From NCBI RefSeq assembly GCF_041051975.1, contig NZ_CP163435.1, forward strand, positions 1,922,001 through 1,986,000: 64,000 nucleotides of DNA, in the 5' to 3' direction. Both the position numbers and the translations under genes were made by a program. The notes beneath the pieces were generated by a model. The model was not told where the DNA came from. It searched no databases and was given only the letters and a program-made list of their open reading frames with translations. Positions 17,506-25,707 of the stretch are shown here, piece by piece; the first letter of the stretch is position 1, and every line of letters begins with the position of its first letter. This DNA comes from Streptomyces sp. R21. GTDB taxonomy: Bacteria; Actinomycetota; Actinomycetes; Streptomycetales; Streptomycetaceae.

Positions 17506-18969
17506 ATGGAGATCAACGATCTGACGCCGGCCGAGCGACGTGTGTGGGAGGCGTTTCCCAGGGGGGAGTCCGTGGACTTCCGAGACTCCCCCGAAGACGA
17601 CCCGGCCGGGGGCGAGGGCTGGGGACCCGAACGGACGCTGCGCGCCTCGGTGTTGAGGTCGCTGCTGCTCACCGCGCCGCAGGAGGAGGGCGAGATCGCG
17701 GCCCTCAAGGTCTCGGGAGCGCGGATCACCGGAGACCTGCACCTGATGTACGCGGTCATCGACAGCGCCATCCGCTTCAGCCACTGCCTCTTCGTCAACG
17801 CCCCCAACCTCTACGGCTCGCGGCTGCGCCAGCTCAACCTGAGCGGCTCAGTGCTGCCGGGCCTGAACTTCGGCAGCGCGCGGATCGACGGCGTGCTGAG
17901 GATGACGGACTGCCGGATGCGGGGCCCCGTCCGGCTGGGTGGCACGCAGATAGCCGGGGCGCTGTTCCTGGACCGGGCCGAGTTCACCGCGCCGGACACC
18001 TCGGACCCCGTGCTTGAGCTCAACCAGTCGGTGATCGGGGACGACTTGTGGGCCCCGGGGCTGCGGACGCGGGGCGAGGTACGGCTCAACGGCGCCAACA
18101 TCACCGGCTCCATCAACCTCGTGGAAGCGGAGTTCGATCGCCCCGCGGGCACCGCCCTCGATGCGTCGACCCTCACCGCGGGAGCCGATGTTCTCCTGCG
18201 GAAGGTGCACGTACGGGGCAAGGTCGAGCTGCGCGGCGCCCGTGTCGCGGGCCGGCTCGACATCTCCTACACGCGCCTGTCGAACGCCTCAGGCACGGCG
18301 CTGCGGGCCAGCAGTTGCACGATCGGTGAGCTGTGGCTGCGCATGGGCCCGCCTGTGGAAGGGACGCTCAACCTGCGGCGGTCCCAGATCGATGTCCTGT
18401 TCGTGGAGCCGGAGATGCTGCCGGGCGTGGTGGCGCTCAACAGCCTCACCTACACCTCTCTCCTCCCCCACGAGCCCGCCGAGCGCCGCCTGCCCATGCT
18501 GGAGCGCGACGGCAACGGCTATCTGCCGTACTCCTACGAGCAGTTGACCGCCTCCTATCGCCGGATCGGCGACGACGACGCGGCCCGCCAGGTCCAGTTG
18601 GCCAAGCAGCGCCGCCACCGCGCCACCCTGACCTGGTACGCCCGAGCCTGGGGCCACCTCCAGGACGCCACTGTCGGCTACGGCTTCCGCCCGCTGCGCG
18701 CCGCCGTCTGGCTGCTCTCGCTGCTGACCATCGGGTCGATCGCGTACGGGCTGCATCACCCGCCCCCGGTCAAGGCGGACGAGGCCCCCGACTTCAGCCC
18801 CGTCTTCTACACCCTCGACCTGCTGCTGCCGATCATCGACTTCGGCCAGGAGCACGCCTTCTCACCGACGGGCTGGTACCAGGGACTCTCGTACGTCCTC
18901 ATCATCACGGGCTGGGTGCTGGCCTCGACGATCGTCGCCGGTGTGACCCGCGCGGTCAGCCGTCAGTGA
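17506..18969 (+). CDS. Membrane-anchored protein with pentapeptide/beta-helix-like repeats
   Basis: 487 residues, not assigned to a named family. After a short leader, residues ~60-320 contain repeating layers of the type 'GARITGDLHL', 'GTQIAGALFLDRAEF', 'GARVAGRLDIS', as expected for a right-handed beta-helix or pentapeptide-like solenoid. Two hydrophobic segments follow (about residues 410-430, AAVWLLSLLTIGSIAYGL, and 460-480, YVLIITGWVLASTIVAGV), placing the protein in the membrane with the solenoid in the cytoplasm. The start is ATG 17506; GTG 17503 is equally possible and no good ribosome site is visible. Similar proteins are common in Streptomyces and are annotated as hypothetical or oxidoreductase without evidence. 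Confidence 0.75.
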   Translation: MEINDLTPAERRVWEAFPRGESVDFRDSPEDDPAGGEGWGPERTLRASVLRSLLLTAPQEEGEIAALKVSGARITGDLHLMYAVIDSAIRFSHCLFVNAPNLYGSRLRQLNLSGSVLPGLNFGSARIDGVLRMTDCRMRGPVRLGGTQIAGALFLDRAEFTAPDTSDPVLELNQSVIGDDLWAPGLRTRGEVRLNGANITGSINLVEAEFDRPAGTALDASTLTAGADVLLRKVHVRGKVELRGARVAGRLDISYTRLSNASGTALRASSCTIGELWLRMGPPVEGTLNLRRSQIDVLFVEPEMLPGVVALNSLTYTSLLPHEPAERRLPMLERDGNGYLPYSYEQLTASYRRIGDDDAARQVQLAKQRRHRATLTWYARAWGHLQDATVGYGFRPLRAAVWLLSLLTIGSIAYGLHHPPPVKADEAPDFSPVFYTLDLLLPIIDFGQEHAFSPTGWYQGLSYVLIITGWVLASTIVAGVTRAVSRQ

Positions 18970-18991
18970 GTTCCCTCATCGACAAATCCCC

Positions 18992-20782
18992 TCAACGAAG
19001 GGGCCGCCCGGCGTGCTGGGCAGCCAGCCGCACCGGCGCGTTCTGCGCCCCGTAGCCCCGGTAACCGCCGTCACGCTGGACCAGTTCGAAGAAGACGCGG
19101 CCGACCGTCTCCGTATAGCAGTGGCGGAACTCGCCGTCCGTGTCGCGGTCATAGAGGATGCCGAGTTCGCGGTACGTCTCCAACTCGCCCTCGGCGAACT
19201 CGAAGCGGGCGGCGAGGTCGTCGTAGTAGTTCGCGGGCATGGGCAGCAGGCGGCCGCCCGACGCGCGGAAGCGGCGGGCGGCGGCGACCACGTCGTCCGT
19301 GGCGAACGCGATGTGCTGGGCGCGGGCGCCGTCGTCGGTGGGGGCCGGGCCGACCCCGAGAGCGATGCGGACGCTGCCGTCGGCGTTGGTGACGGCGCGG
19401 CTGCGGTGCAGGCCGTACGGGTCGGCGACGTCGACGCTCTCCTGTGCGCTCAGCCCCAGCACGCTGTGGTGGAAGAGCGCGGCCTCGTCGAACTGGTGCC
19501 AGGGCTGGGTGAGGGCGAGATGGTCGATGCGCTCGACCGACCGCGTACCCCCTTGGTGCTCGACCGGCTCGAAGTCACCCGTCCAGCTGGGGAGTTCGGG
19601 ATGGTCGCTGGCACAGAAGAACAGTTCGGTGCCGTCGGGGGCCGCGACGGCGTCGAGCGGCGCGTCCTCAGGCGCGCGGCGGCGCGGCAGGACCGGGGCG
19701 AGGAGGGACTCGGCGCGCCGGGCCGCGCCCGCCGGGTCGGGTGACTCCAGGCCGATCGCGGCGAGCGCGGTGCCGTCGCGCCGGGCGGCCGGGCCGGTGT
19801 TGAGGAGGATGCGCGCCTCGCCCTGCTGCCACAGGTCCACCGGCTTGCTGCGGTGCCGGGCGGTGCGGGTGAAGCCGAGCGCGCCGAGGAGCGCGGAGAC
19901 GGGTTCGACGTCGGGGGTGACGAGTTCGGCGAAGGCGACGCCGGTCGGCACGACGGGGGCGGGCGGCGTGGCGAGGCCGGTCTCCTCCTGGAGGACGAGG
20001 AGTGAGCGCCGGGCGTCGATGGCGGTCGGGCCGGCCGCGGCCTGCCGGAAGACGTCGTTGAAGACCTCCAGGGAGAGCGGTCCCTGATATCCGGCGCGCA
20101 CGACATGCCCGAGCAGCCCGGCGATGTCGAAACCGCCCTGGCCCGGGAAGCAGCGGTAGTGGCGGCTCCACTGGAGGACGTCCATCGCCATCAGCGGGGC
20201 GTCGGCCAGCTGAAGGAAGAAGATCTTCTCGCCGGGGATGTCCTCGATGCCCTTGGGGTCGGAGCCGCGGGCGAGTATGTGGAAGCTGTCCAGACAGGTG
20301 CCGAGCGCGGGATGGTCCGCTGTCCGGGCGATGCTCCATGCGTGGTCGTACGTGCTCACATGGCGTCCCCAGGCGAGTGCCTCGTAGGCGACGCGGATGC
20401 CGAAGTCCTGGGCCAGCTCGGCCAGTTGGCTCAGTTGCCCGGCGGCGAGCGCATCGTCGTCGACGGCGAGCGGCGAGACGCTGGAGCAGACGAGGACGGT
20501 ATCGGCGCCCAGGCGTCGCATCAGCTCGAACTTGTGCCGTGCCCGCCGCAGGTTGCGGGCGAACACGTCCTCGGGGACGGCCTCGATGTCGCGCATCGGC
20601 TGGTAGAGGTCGATACACAGGCCGAGGTCGGCGGTGCGGGCGCGGATCTCCTCGGGGGTGAGGGGGCTGGCCAGCAGGTCGTTCTCGAAGATCTCGACGC
20701 CGTCGAAGCCGGCCCGGGCGGCGGCCGTGAGCTTCTCGGTCAGGGATCCGCTGAGCGAGACGGTGGCGATGGACGTACGCAC
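18992..20782 (-). CDS. quiC: 3-dehydroshikimate dehydratase, HPPD-fused (QuiC type)
   Basis: 596 residues in two parts. Residues 1-~265 are a sugar-isomerase-like TIM barrel that dehydrates 3-dehydroshikimate to protocatechuate. The metal ligands expected for the Pseudomonas QuiC1 enzyme fall at the same numbers: Glu134 (AYEAL), Asp165 (CLDSFH), Gln191 (FLQLAD) and Glu239 (LSLEVF). Residues ~280-596 are a two-repeat hydroxyphenylpyruvate-dioxygenase-like domain with His (IDHLAL), His (QHIAFATDD) and Glu (FFELVQRDGGYRG) ligands. GTG start at 20782 with AGAGG upstream. It lies 36 bp after aroE on the same strand, which makes an operon for converting shikimate or quinate to protocatechuate. Confidence 0.92.
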   Translation of the reverse strand: MRTSIATVSLSGSLTEKLTAAARAGFDGVEIFENDLLASPLTPEEIRARTADLGLCIDLYQPMRDIEAVPEDVFARNLRRARHKFELMRRLGADTVLVCSSVSPLAVDDDALAAGQLSQLAELAQDFGIRVAYEALAWGRHVSTYDHAWSIARTADHPALGTCLDSFHILARGSDPKGIEDIPGEKIFFLQLADAPLMAMDVLQWSRHYRCFPGQGGFDIAGLLGHVVRAGYQGPLSLEVFNDVFRQAAAGPTAIDARRSLLVLQEETGLATPPAPVVPTGVAFAELVTPDVEPVSALLGALGFTRTARHRSKPVDLWQQGEARILLNTGPAARRDGTALAAIGLESPDPAGAARRAESLLAPVLPRRRAPEDAPLDAVAAPDGTELFFCASDHPELPSWTGDFEPVEHQGGTRSVERIDHLALTQPWHQFDEAALFHHSVLGLSAQESVDVADPYGLHRSRAVTNADGSVRIALGVGPAPTDDGARAQHIAFATDDVVAAARRFRASGGRLLPMPANYYDDLAARFEFAEGELETYRELGILYDRDTDGEFRHCYTETVGRVFFELVQRDGGYRGYGAQNAPVRLAAQHAGRPLR

Positions 20783-20818
20783 GTCGGTACCTCTTTCTGC
20801 GTCAGGCTGCTTCGAGTG

Positions 20819-21694
20819 CTACTTCGGCGCCGCTACGGCGCCGGCCAGCTCGGCGATGTCCCTGAGCATCCGGGCACTGTCGGGTTCCCGGCCGGTGAAG
20901 AGCCGGAACGCGTCCGCGGCCTGGAAGACCGCCATGCCGCCGCCGTCGAGGGTCGCGCAGCCGAGCGCGCGGGCGGTGCGCAGCAGCTCGGTCTCCAGCG
21001 GGCGGTAGACCACCTCGGCGATCCACAGGCCGGGGTGCAGCAGCTGGGCCGGGAACGGGAGTCCGGGGTGGGCGGCCATCCCCATGGGCGTGGCGTGCAC
21101 GAGGCCGTCGGCGTGGGCCAGCAGGGCGGGGAGCGCGTCCGGCGTCGCGGCGGTGGCGCGGCCCTCGCCGAAGTGCCGGTTCAGGGAGGCGGCGAGGTCG
21201 GCGGCACGGTCGGGCATGGCGTCGACGACGGTGACCTGCCCGGCGCCGAGGGTGAGGGTGGCGTGGGCGACGGCCGCACCGGCGCCGCCCGCGCCCAGCT
21301 GCACGACCCGTTCCAGCGGGGCGTCGGGCAGGCCGCGCGCGAAGGAGGCCGCGAAACCGGTGACGTCCGTGTTGTGACCGACGGCCCGGCCGCCCTCGAA
21401 GACGACGGTGTTGACCGCGCCGAGCGCCTCGGCCCCCGGGGCCAGCTCGTCCAGGTGGCCGATGACCAGCTGCTTGCAGGGATGCGTGATGTTCAGTCCG
21501 TCGAAGCCCAGGTCGCGGGCGGCGCGCACGAGGTCGCCCACCGCCTCGGGGCCGACGCCGAGCGTGTCGATGTCGATCAGCCGGTACACGTAGCGCAGGC
21601 CCTGCCGGTCGGCCTCCCGCTCGTGCAGCGCGGGGCTCAGCGAGGGCCCGATGCCGGAGCCGACGAGACCGACGAGGTAGGAGTTCTGGGGCAC
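20819..21694 (-). CDS. aroE: Shikimate dehydrogenase, catabolic type
   Basis: 291 residues. The shikimate-binding N-terminus (LVGSGIGPSLSPALHE) is followed by the catalytic block NITHPCKQLVIGHLDEL, NTDVTGF, and the nucleotide-binding GAGGAGAAVAHATL. GTG start at 21694 has GGAGG 7 bp upstream. Next to quiC and a shikimate-type transporter it should run in the catabolic direction, oxidising shikimate (or quinate) to the 3-dehydro compound. Cofactor choice is not clear. A separate biosynthetic aroE is expected elsewhere in the genome. Confidence 0.9.
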   Translation of the reverse strand: MPQNSYLVGLVGSGIGPSLSPALHEREADRQGLRYVYRLIDIDTLGVGPEAVGDLVRAARDLGFDGLNITHPCKQLVIGHLDELAPGAEALGAVNTVVFEGGRAVGHNTDVTGFAASFARGLPDAPLERVVQLGAGGAGAAVAHATLTLGAGQVTVVDAMPDRAADLAASLNRHFGEGRATAATPDALPALLAHADGLVHATPMGMAAHPGLPFPAQLLHPGLWIAEVVYRPLETELLRTARALGCATLDGGGMAVFQAADAFRLFTGREPDSARMLRDIAELAGAVAAPK

Positions 21695-21712
21695 GGCGGG
21701 CCTCCGGGACGA

Positions 21713-21742
21713 CTGATTAATGTACGGACTGGTTAGTTAGTG
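21713..21742. promoter_or_regulatory. Operator-like site upstream of aroE-quiC
   Basis: Read on the minus strand this site contains CACTAACTAACCAGT followed by TTAAT, an imperfect inverted repeat. The same CACTAACTANCCAGT sequence occurs before the transporter gene at 22637-22651. A plausible minus-strand -10 (TACATT) lies inside it, so a bound repressor would block transcription of aroE-quiC. The adjacent TetR is the obvious candidate. Confidence 0.6.
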
Positions 21743-21840
21743 ATATCAGGCTGCCCGCAGGATGGGAAGACCGGACGGGGAGAGCGCACCGGCCCTGCTT
21801 CTAGAATCGCGGTCACGACCCCCTCGCCCGAAGGAACCCG

Positions 21841-22506
21841 ATGACCAGCGTCGAAGAACCGGCACGTTCAGGCGGGCGCATCCGTGACGCCGTGCGCACG
21901 AAGGCCGAGATCCTCGACGTGGCCACCAAGGAGTTCGCACGCGCCGGCTACACCGGCGCCCGGGTCGACGAGATCGCCGCCCGCACCAGCACCACGAAGC
22001 GGATGATCTATTACTACTTCGGCGGCAAGGAGCAGTTGTTCACGGCCGTCCTGGAGCGCGCGTACTCGGTGATCCGGGAGGCGGAGCAGGAGTTGGACGT
22101 CGAGCACCTGGACCCGGTCGCGGCCATCCGCCGGCTCGCCGAGCTGACCTTCGACCACCACGAGGCGCACCCCGACTTCATCCGCCTGGTGAGCATCGAG
22201 AACATCCACGGGGCCGAGCACATCGCCGCCTCCGAGGAACTGGGGAAGATCGGCTCGCCCGCGCTCGATGTGATCCGCCGGATCCTGGAGACCGGCCGCG
22301 AGTCGGGCCTGTTCACGGCCGACGTCGATGCCGTGGACCTGCACGCGATGATCAGCGCCTTCTGTTTCTTCCGGGTCTCCAACCGGCACACCTTCGGCGC
22401 CCTGTTCGGCCGCGACCTGACGGCCACCGACCAGCGCGAGCACTACCGGAACATGCTCGGCGACATGGTCATCGCGTATCTGACGGCGGACCGCACGACG
22501 GACTGA
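21841..22506 (+). CDS. TetR-family regulator of the shikimate/quinate locus
   Basis: 221 residues. The N-terminal helix-turn-helix, GYTGARVDEIAARTSTTKRMIYYYFGGKE (split across about residues 41-70), is typical TetR. The C-terminal half (VSIENIHGAEHIAAS...AFCFFRVSNRHTF) resembles TetR proteins with a C-terminal effector pocket found in aromatic-catabolism loci. It is divergent from aroE-quiC and upstream of the MHS transporter. Both flanking promoters share an operator-like sequence, so it probably represses both units until shikimate, quinate or protocatechuate binds. GAAGGA precedes ATG 21841. Confidence 0.9.
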   Translation: MTSVEEPARSGGRIRDAVRTKAEILDVATKEFARAGYTGARVDEIAARTSTTKRMIYYYFGGKEQLFTAVLERAYSVIREAEQELDVEHLDPVAAIRRLAELTFDHHEAHPDFIRLVSIENIHGAEHIAASEELGKIGSPALDVIRRILETGRESGLFTADVDAVDLHAMISAFCFFRVSNRHTFGALFGRDLTATDQREHYRNMLGDMVIAYLTADRTTD

Positions 22507-22593
22507 CGGCGGACCGCACCAGGTGCCGTCCACAGCCCCACGGCGGACCCGCGGCGGCACGCGGTACGGCAGGAGATCCTTCGTCGCGACCTC

Positions 22594-22622
22594 TTGACAC
22601 CCGGGAAACGTGGGCGCAACAT
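22594..22622 (+). promoter_or_regulatory. Promoter of the MHS transporter gene
   Basis: TTGACA (22594-22599), a 17-bp spacer, then CAACAT (22617-22622): a perfect -35 with a weak -10. The predicted start of transcription (about 22629) lies just upstream of the operator-like palindrome at 22639-22662. Confidence 0.55.
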
Positions 22623-22638
22623 CCCTAGCCAAGCGCCA

Positions 22639-22662
22639 CTAACTATCCAGTGGGTTAATTAG
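22639..22662. promoter_or_regulatory. Operator-like inverted repeat before the MHS transporter
   Basis: CTAACTATCC-AGTG-GGTTAATTAG: 10-bp arms matching at 8 of 10 positions around a 4-bp centre. It shares CACTAACTANCCAGT with the site upstream of aroE-quiC, in opposite orientation. At about +10 to +34 of the predicted promoter it would block elongation or initiation. Confidence 0.65.
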
Positions 22663-22780
22663 CCGGGCGAGCCAAGAAGGCCCCACACCCGGCGCGGCCG
22701 TCCCGTCACCCCAGGGATCCGGCACTTCTCCCCCGCCGCTCACTCCGCTTATGTTGGAGTTTCCCCGTAGGAGCAACGCC

Positions 22781-24133
22781 GTGTCTGTCCCCGCCTCCCC
22801 GCTCGACGCGCCACCCGGCCAGCCCAGGAAAGCCGCCAAGGCGGCCTGGATCGGCAGTGCCCTGGAGTACTACGACTTCTTCATCTACGGCAGCGCCGCG
22901 GCCCTGATCTTCCCGAAGGTCTTCTTCGACGAGTCGGACCCGGCCACCGCGACCCTCCTCTCGCTGGCCACCTTCGGCGTCGCATACGCCGCCCGCCCCG
23001 TCGGCGCGCTCTTCCTCGGCCACTTCGGCGACCGGCTCGGCCGGAAGAAGATCATGGTCTTCACGCTGATCCTGATGGGTCTGTCGACGTTCCTCATCGG
23101 CTGTCTGCCGACCCGCGCGCAGGTCGGCGGCCTCGCCCCGGTACTGCTCGTCCTGTGCCGCGTCCTCCAGGGCATCTCGGCCGCCGGCGAGCAGGCCAGC
23201 GCCAACTCGATGACGCTGGAACACGCGCCGCCGGACCGGCGCGGCTACTTCACCAGCTTCACCCTCAGCGGCACCCAGGGCGGCCAGCTCCTGGCGACCA
23301 TCGTGTTCCTGGCGGTCGCGCAGCTGCCCGAGGACCAGCTGCTCTCCTGGGGCTGGCGCATCCCGTTCTGGCTGAGCGTCGGGGTCACCGTCGTCGGCTT
23401 CGTCATCCGCCGCACGCTCCAGGAGACCCCGGTCTTCACCCAGCAGGCCGCGAGCGAGGGCGTCCCCCGGCTGCCGCTCGCCACGCTGATGCGCGACCAC
23501 TGGGCGGACGTCCTGCGGGTCGTCGCGGGCGCTCTCATCGCCTCGGTCAGCACGATCTTCACCGTGTGGGCACTGGCGTACGGCACCAGCGACGCGGTCG
23601 GCATGTCCCGCACCCAGATGCTCTGGGTCGGCGCCCTGGCCAACCTCGTCGCGCTCGCCGCGATCCCCCTGTGGGCCACGCTGTCGGACCGCATCGGCCG
23701 CCGCCCGGTCTATCTGATCGGTGCCGCGGGCAGCGCGTTCGCGATGTTCCTCTACCTGTGGGCGATCTCGACGGGCTCGTACGCCCTGACCCTCCCGATC
23801 GGCATCCTCGCCTTCGGGATCGTCTACAGCGCGGCGAACGGCGTCTGGCCCTCCTTCTACGGCGAGATGTTCTCCACCCGTGTGCGCCTCTCGGGCATGG
23901 CGATCGGCACCCAGATCGGCTTCGCGGTGGCCGGGTTCGCGGTCACCTTCGCCGCCCAGATCGCCGGTCCGGACGGCACCGACTGGTCGTCGGTCGCCCT
24001 GTTCACGGCCGCCCTGTGCGTCCCTCCGGTCATCGCCGTCCTCTCGGCCCGCGAGACCCACAAGGTGGCGACGGAGCAGCTCGGCGAGCGGACGGCACGC
24101 GAGGCGTCACAGCCGGAGACGGTGACGGCCTGA
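22781..24133 (+). CDS. MHS-family (ShiA-like) metabolite:proton symporter
   Basis: A 450-residue major facilitator of the metabolite:H+ symporter group with about 12 membrane helices. The N-terminal signature ASALEYYDFF-like stretch (here IGSALEYYDFFIYGSAAAL) and the loop GHFGDRLGRKKIMVFTL are diagnostic. GTG 22781 is chosen because AGGAG (22769-22773) precedes it by 7 bp; an upstream in-frame ATG at 22751 lacks one. Beside dehydroshikimate dehydratase and shikimate dehydrogenase genes it most likely imports shikimate, quinate or dehydroshikimate. The substrate is inferred from context. Confidence 0.88.
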   Translation: MSVPASPLDAPPGQPRKAAKAAWIGSALEYYDFFIYGSAAALIFPKVFFDESDPATATLLSLATFGVAYAARPVGALFLGHFGDRLGRKKIMVFTLILMGLSTFLIGCLPTRAQVGGLAPVLLVLCRVLQGISAAGEQASANSMTLEHAPPDRRGYFTSFTLSGTQGGQLLATIVFLAVAQLPEDQLLSWGWRIPFWLSVGVTVVGFVIRRTLQETPVFTQQAASEGVPRLPLATLMRDHWADVLRVVAGALIASVSTIFTVWALAYGTSDAVGMSRTQMLWVGALANLVALAAIPLWATLSDRIGRRPVYLIGAAGSAFAMFLYLWAISTGSYALTLPIGILAFGIVYSAANGVWPSFYGEMFSTRVRLSGMAIGTQIGFAVAGFAVTFAAQIAGPDGTDWSSVALFTAALCVPPVIAVLSARETHKVATEQLGERTAREASQPETVTA

Positions 24134-24159
24134 TCGCGTAGGTCCGTGGACCCGTGGAC

Positions 24160-24189
24160 CCGTAGACCTTTGGGTGTACGGGTCTACGG
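24160..24189. terminator. Bidirectional hairpin between convergent genes
   Basis: Arms CCGTAGACC (24160-24168) and GGTCTACGG (24181-24189) around a 12-base loop, between the transporter stop and the convergent VOC gene. It is preceded by short direct repeats of GTGGACC/GTAGACC. Confidence 0.6.
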
Positions 24190-24199
24190 TGCTGCTGGT

Positions 24200-24541
24200 C
24201 TACGGCTGAGGATGGCGCGGTTCGTACAGCGCGACCTCGCCGCCGCCCGGCAGCCGGAAGCCGGTCACCCGGCCCCACCGGGCCTCCTCGACGGGACGGG
24301 TGAACTCCACGCCCTTGCCGGTGAGTCCGGCGGTCGTCGCGTCCAGGTCGTCGCACATCAGCATCAGCTCATGGGACGGCTCGCCCTCTGTCGGATGGCA
24401 GGCGACCTCCGTCGGCGGCGCCTTGAAGATGAGCCAGCCGTGCCCGGCGTCCACGTGCGGCCAGTCCAGAACGTCCCGGAGGAAGGCGCGGTCCGCCTCG
24501 GTGTCGCGGGAGTAGATCACGATGTGTGCGCCATTGATCAC
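24200..24541 (-). CDS. VOC (glyoxalase/bleomycin-resistance fold) protein
   Basis: 113 residues, one vicinal-oxygen-chelate domain with two beta-alpha-beta-beta-beta modules: GAHIVIYSRDTEADRAFLRDVL at the start and TGFRLPGGGEVALYEPRH at the end. Potential metal ligands are His6 and the Glu of EVALYEP. The start codon is GTG 24541 and its ribosome site is weak. Such small stand-alone domains are frequent in Streptomyces, and no substrate can be named. Confidence 0.82.
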   Translation of the reverse strand: MINGAHIVIYSRDTEADRAFLRDVLDWPHVDAGHGWLIFKAPPTEVACHPTEGEPSHELMLMCDDLDATTAGLTGKGVEFTRPVEEARWGRVTGFRLPGGGEVALYEPRHPQP

Positions 24542-24632
24542 GCGCGGAGGCTAGTGCGGGGCGGGGCGGTCGGCAAGCACCGGCCGCCCCGCGTGGCACG
24601 CACTCGCGCCCGGCGCGCCGCCAGGCGACGGG

Positions 24633-25685
24633 TCAGCGGGCGGGATCGAGAAGGATCTTGCGGACGCCGTCGGCGCGGCTGTCGAACAGCTCGTAAGCCT
24701 TCGGGCCCTCGGAGAGGCCGAAGCGGTGGGACACCACGGCCTCCGGGGTGATCCGGCCCGCCTGGGCGAGGGCGATGAGGGCGGGGAGTTCGTACTGAAT
24801 GGAGCACAGCCCGATGGCGAACTCCAGCTCCTTGATCTGGGCCAGCCCCATATGGAAGGGGAAGTCCTTGGTCTGGCTGACGCCGATGACGCTGACCCGG
24901 CCGGCCTGCCGGACGGATTTGAGGGCGAGTTGGATGGTGGCGTCCGCGCCCACGGCCTCGACCACGGCGTCCGGTCCGCGGCCGCCGGTCATCTCGCGGA
25001 TGGCCGTACGGGCGTCCTCGCCCTCGACCGGCTCGACGCCCAGCCCGGCGGCGAAGGCCCGGCGCTCCGCGACCAGGTCCACGCCCAGCACGCGCGCGGC
25101 GCCCATCGCGAACGCGGACTGCGCGGCCATGAGACCGACCGGGCCGAGGCCGATGACCAGCACGGTCTCGCCGGGCTGGATACGGGCGCGGCGGCAGCCG
25201 TACCAGGCCGTGGGGGCGTTGTCCGTGAGCACCACGGCGGCCTCGTCGGAGATGCCCTCGGGCAGGTGCACCAGGTTGATGTCGGCGTACGGCACCGCGA
25301 GGGCCTGGGCCTGGCTGCCCTGGAGCCCCGGACTGACGCCGTAGCAGAGGTCCGTGCTGGACTTGGCGCGCTCGCACCGGGCGGTGAACCCGGCCGCGCA
25401 GGACCGGCACAGGGTGCAGCCCGCCGAGGCGGGCACGAGCACCCGGTCGCCCGGCTTGAAGCGGGTGACCTGGCCGCCGGTCTCGACGACCACGCCGACG
25501 CATTCGTGGCCCGGCGTGTAGCCCACTTCGGTGCTGAACGGACTGCCGCGGTAGATGTGCAGGTCGCTGCCGCAGATCCCGGCCGTGGTGACCTGGATGA
25601 CCGCGTCGGTCGGGCGGGTGACGGCCGGGTCGGGGACGTCGCCGTATCTGACGTCGTGGCGGCCGTGGTAAGTCAGTGCCTTCAC
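24633..25685 (-). CDS. Zinc-dependent medium-chain alcohol dehydrogenase
   Basis: A 350-residue MDR enzyme. Catalytic zinc ligands are seen in AGICGSDLH (Cys38) and TPGHECVG (His/Glu). The structural zinc lobe CTLCRSCAAGFTARC has four cysteines. The nucleotide fold GLGPVGLMAAQSAFAMGA is near residue 180. It resembles threonine-dehydrogenase-like or S-hydroxymethyl-type NAD-dependent dehydrogenases of actinobacteria. GTG start at 25685 with AGGAA upstream. It lies 22 bp after the next oxidoreductase gene on the same strand, so the two may be co-transcribed. Confidence 0.88.
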   Translation of the reverse strand: MKALTYHGRHDVRYGDVPDPAVTRPTDAVIQVTTAGICGSDLHIYRGSPFSTEVGYTPGHECVGVVVETGGQVTRFKPGDRVLVPASAGCTLCRSCAAGFTARCERAKSSTDLCYGVSPGLQGSQAQALAVPYADINLVHLPEGISDEAAVVLTDNAPTAWYGCRRARIQPGETVLVIGLGPVGLMAAQSAFAMGAARVLGVDLVAERRAFAAGLGVEPVEGEDARTAIREMTGGRGPDAVVEAVGADATIQLALKSVRQAGRVSVIGVSQTKDFPFHMGLAQIKELEFAIGLCSIQYELPALIALAQAGRITPEAVVSHRFGLSEGPKAYELFDSRADGVRKILLDPAR

Positions 25686-25707
25686 TGGGTTCCTCGCCTC
25701 CCGCTGC

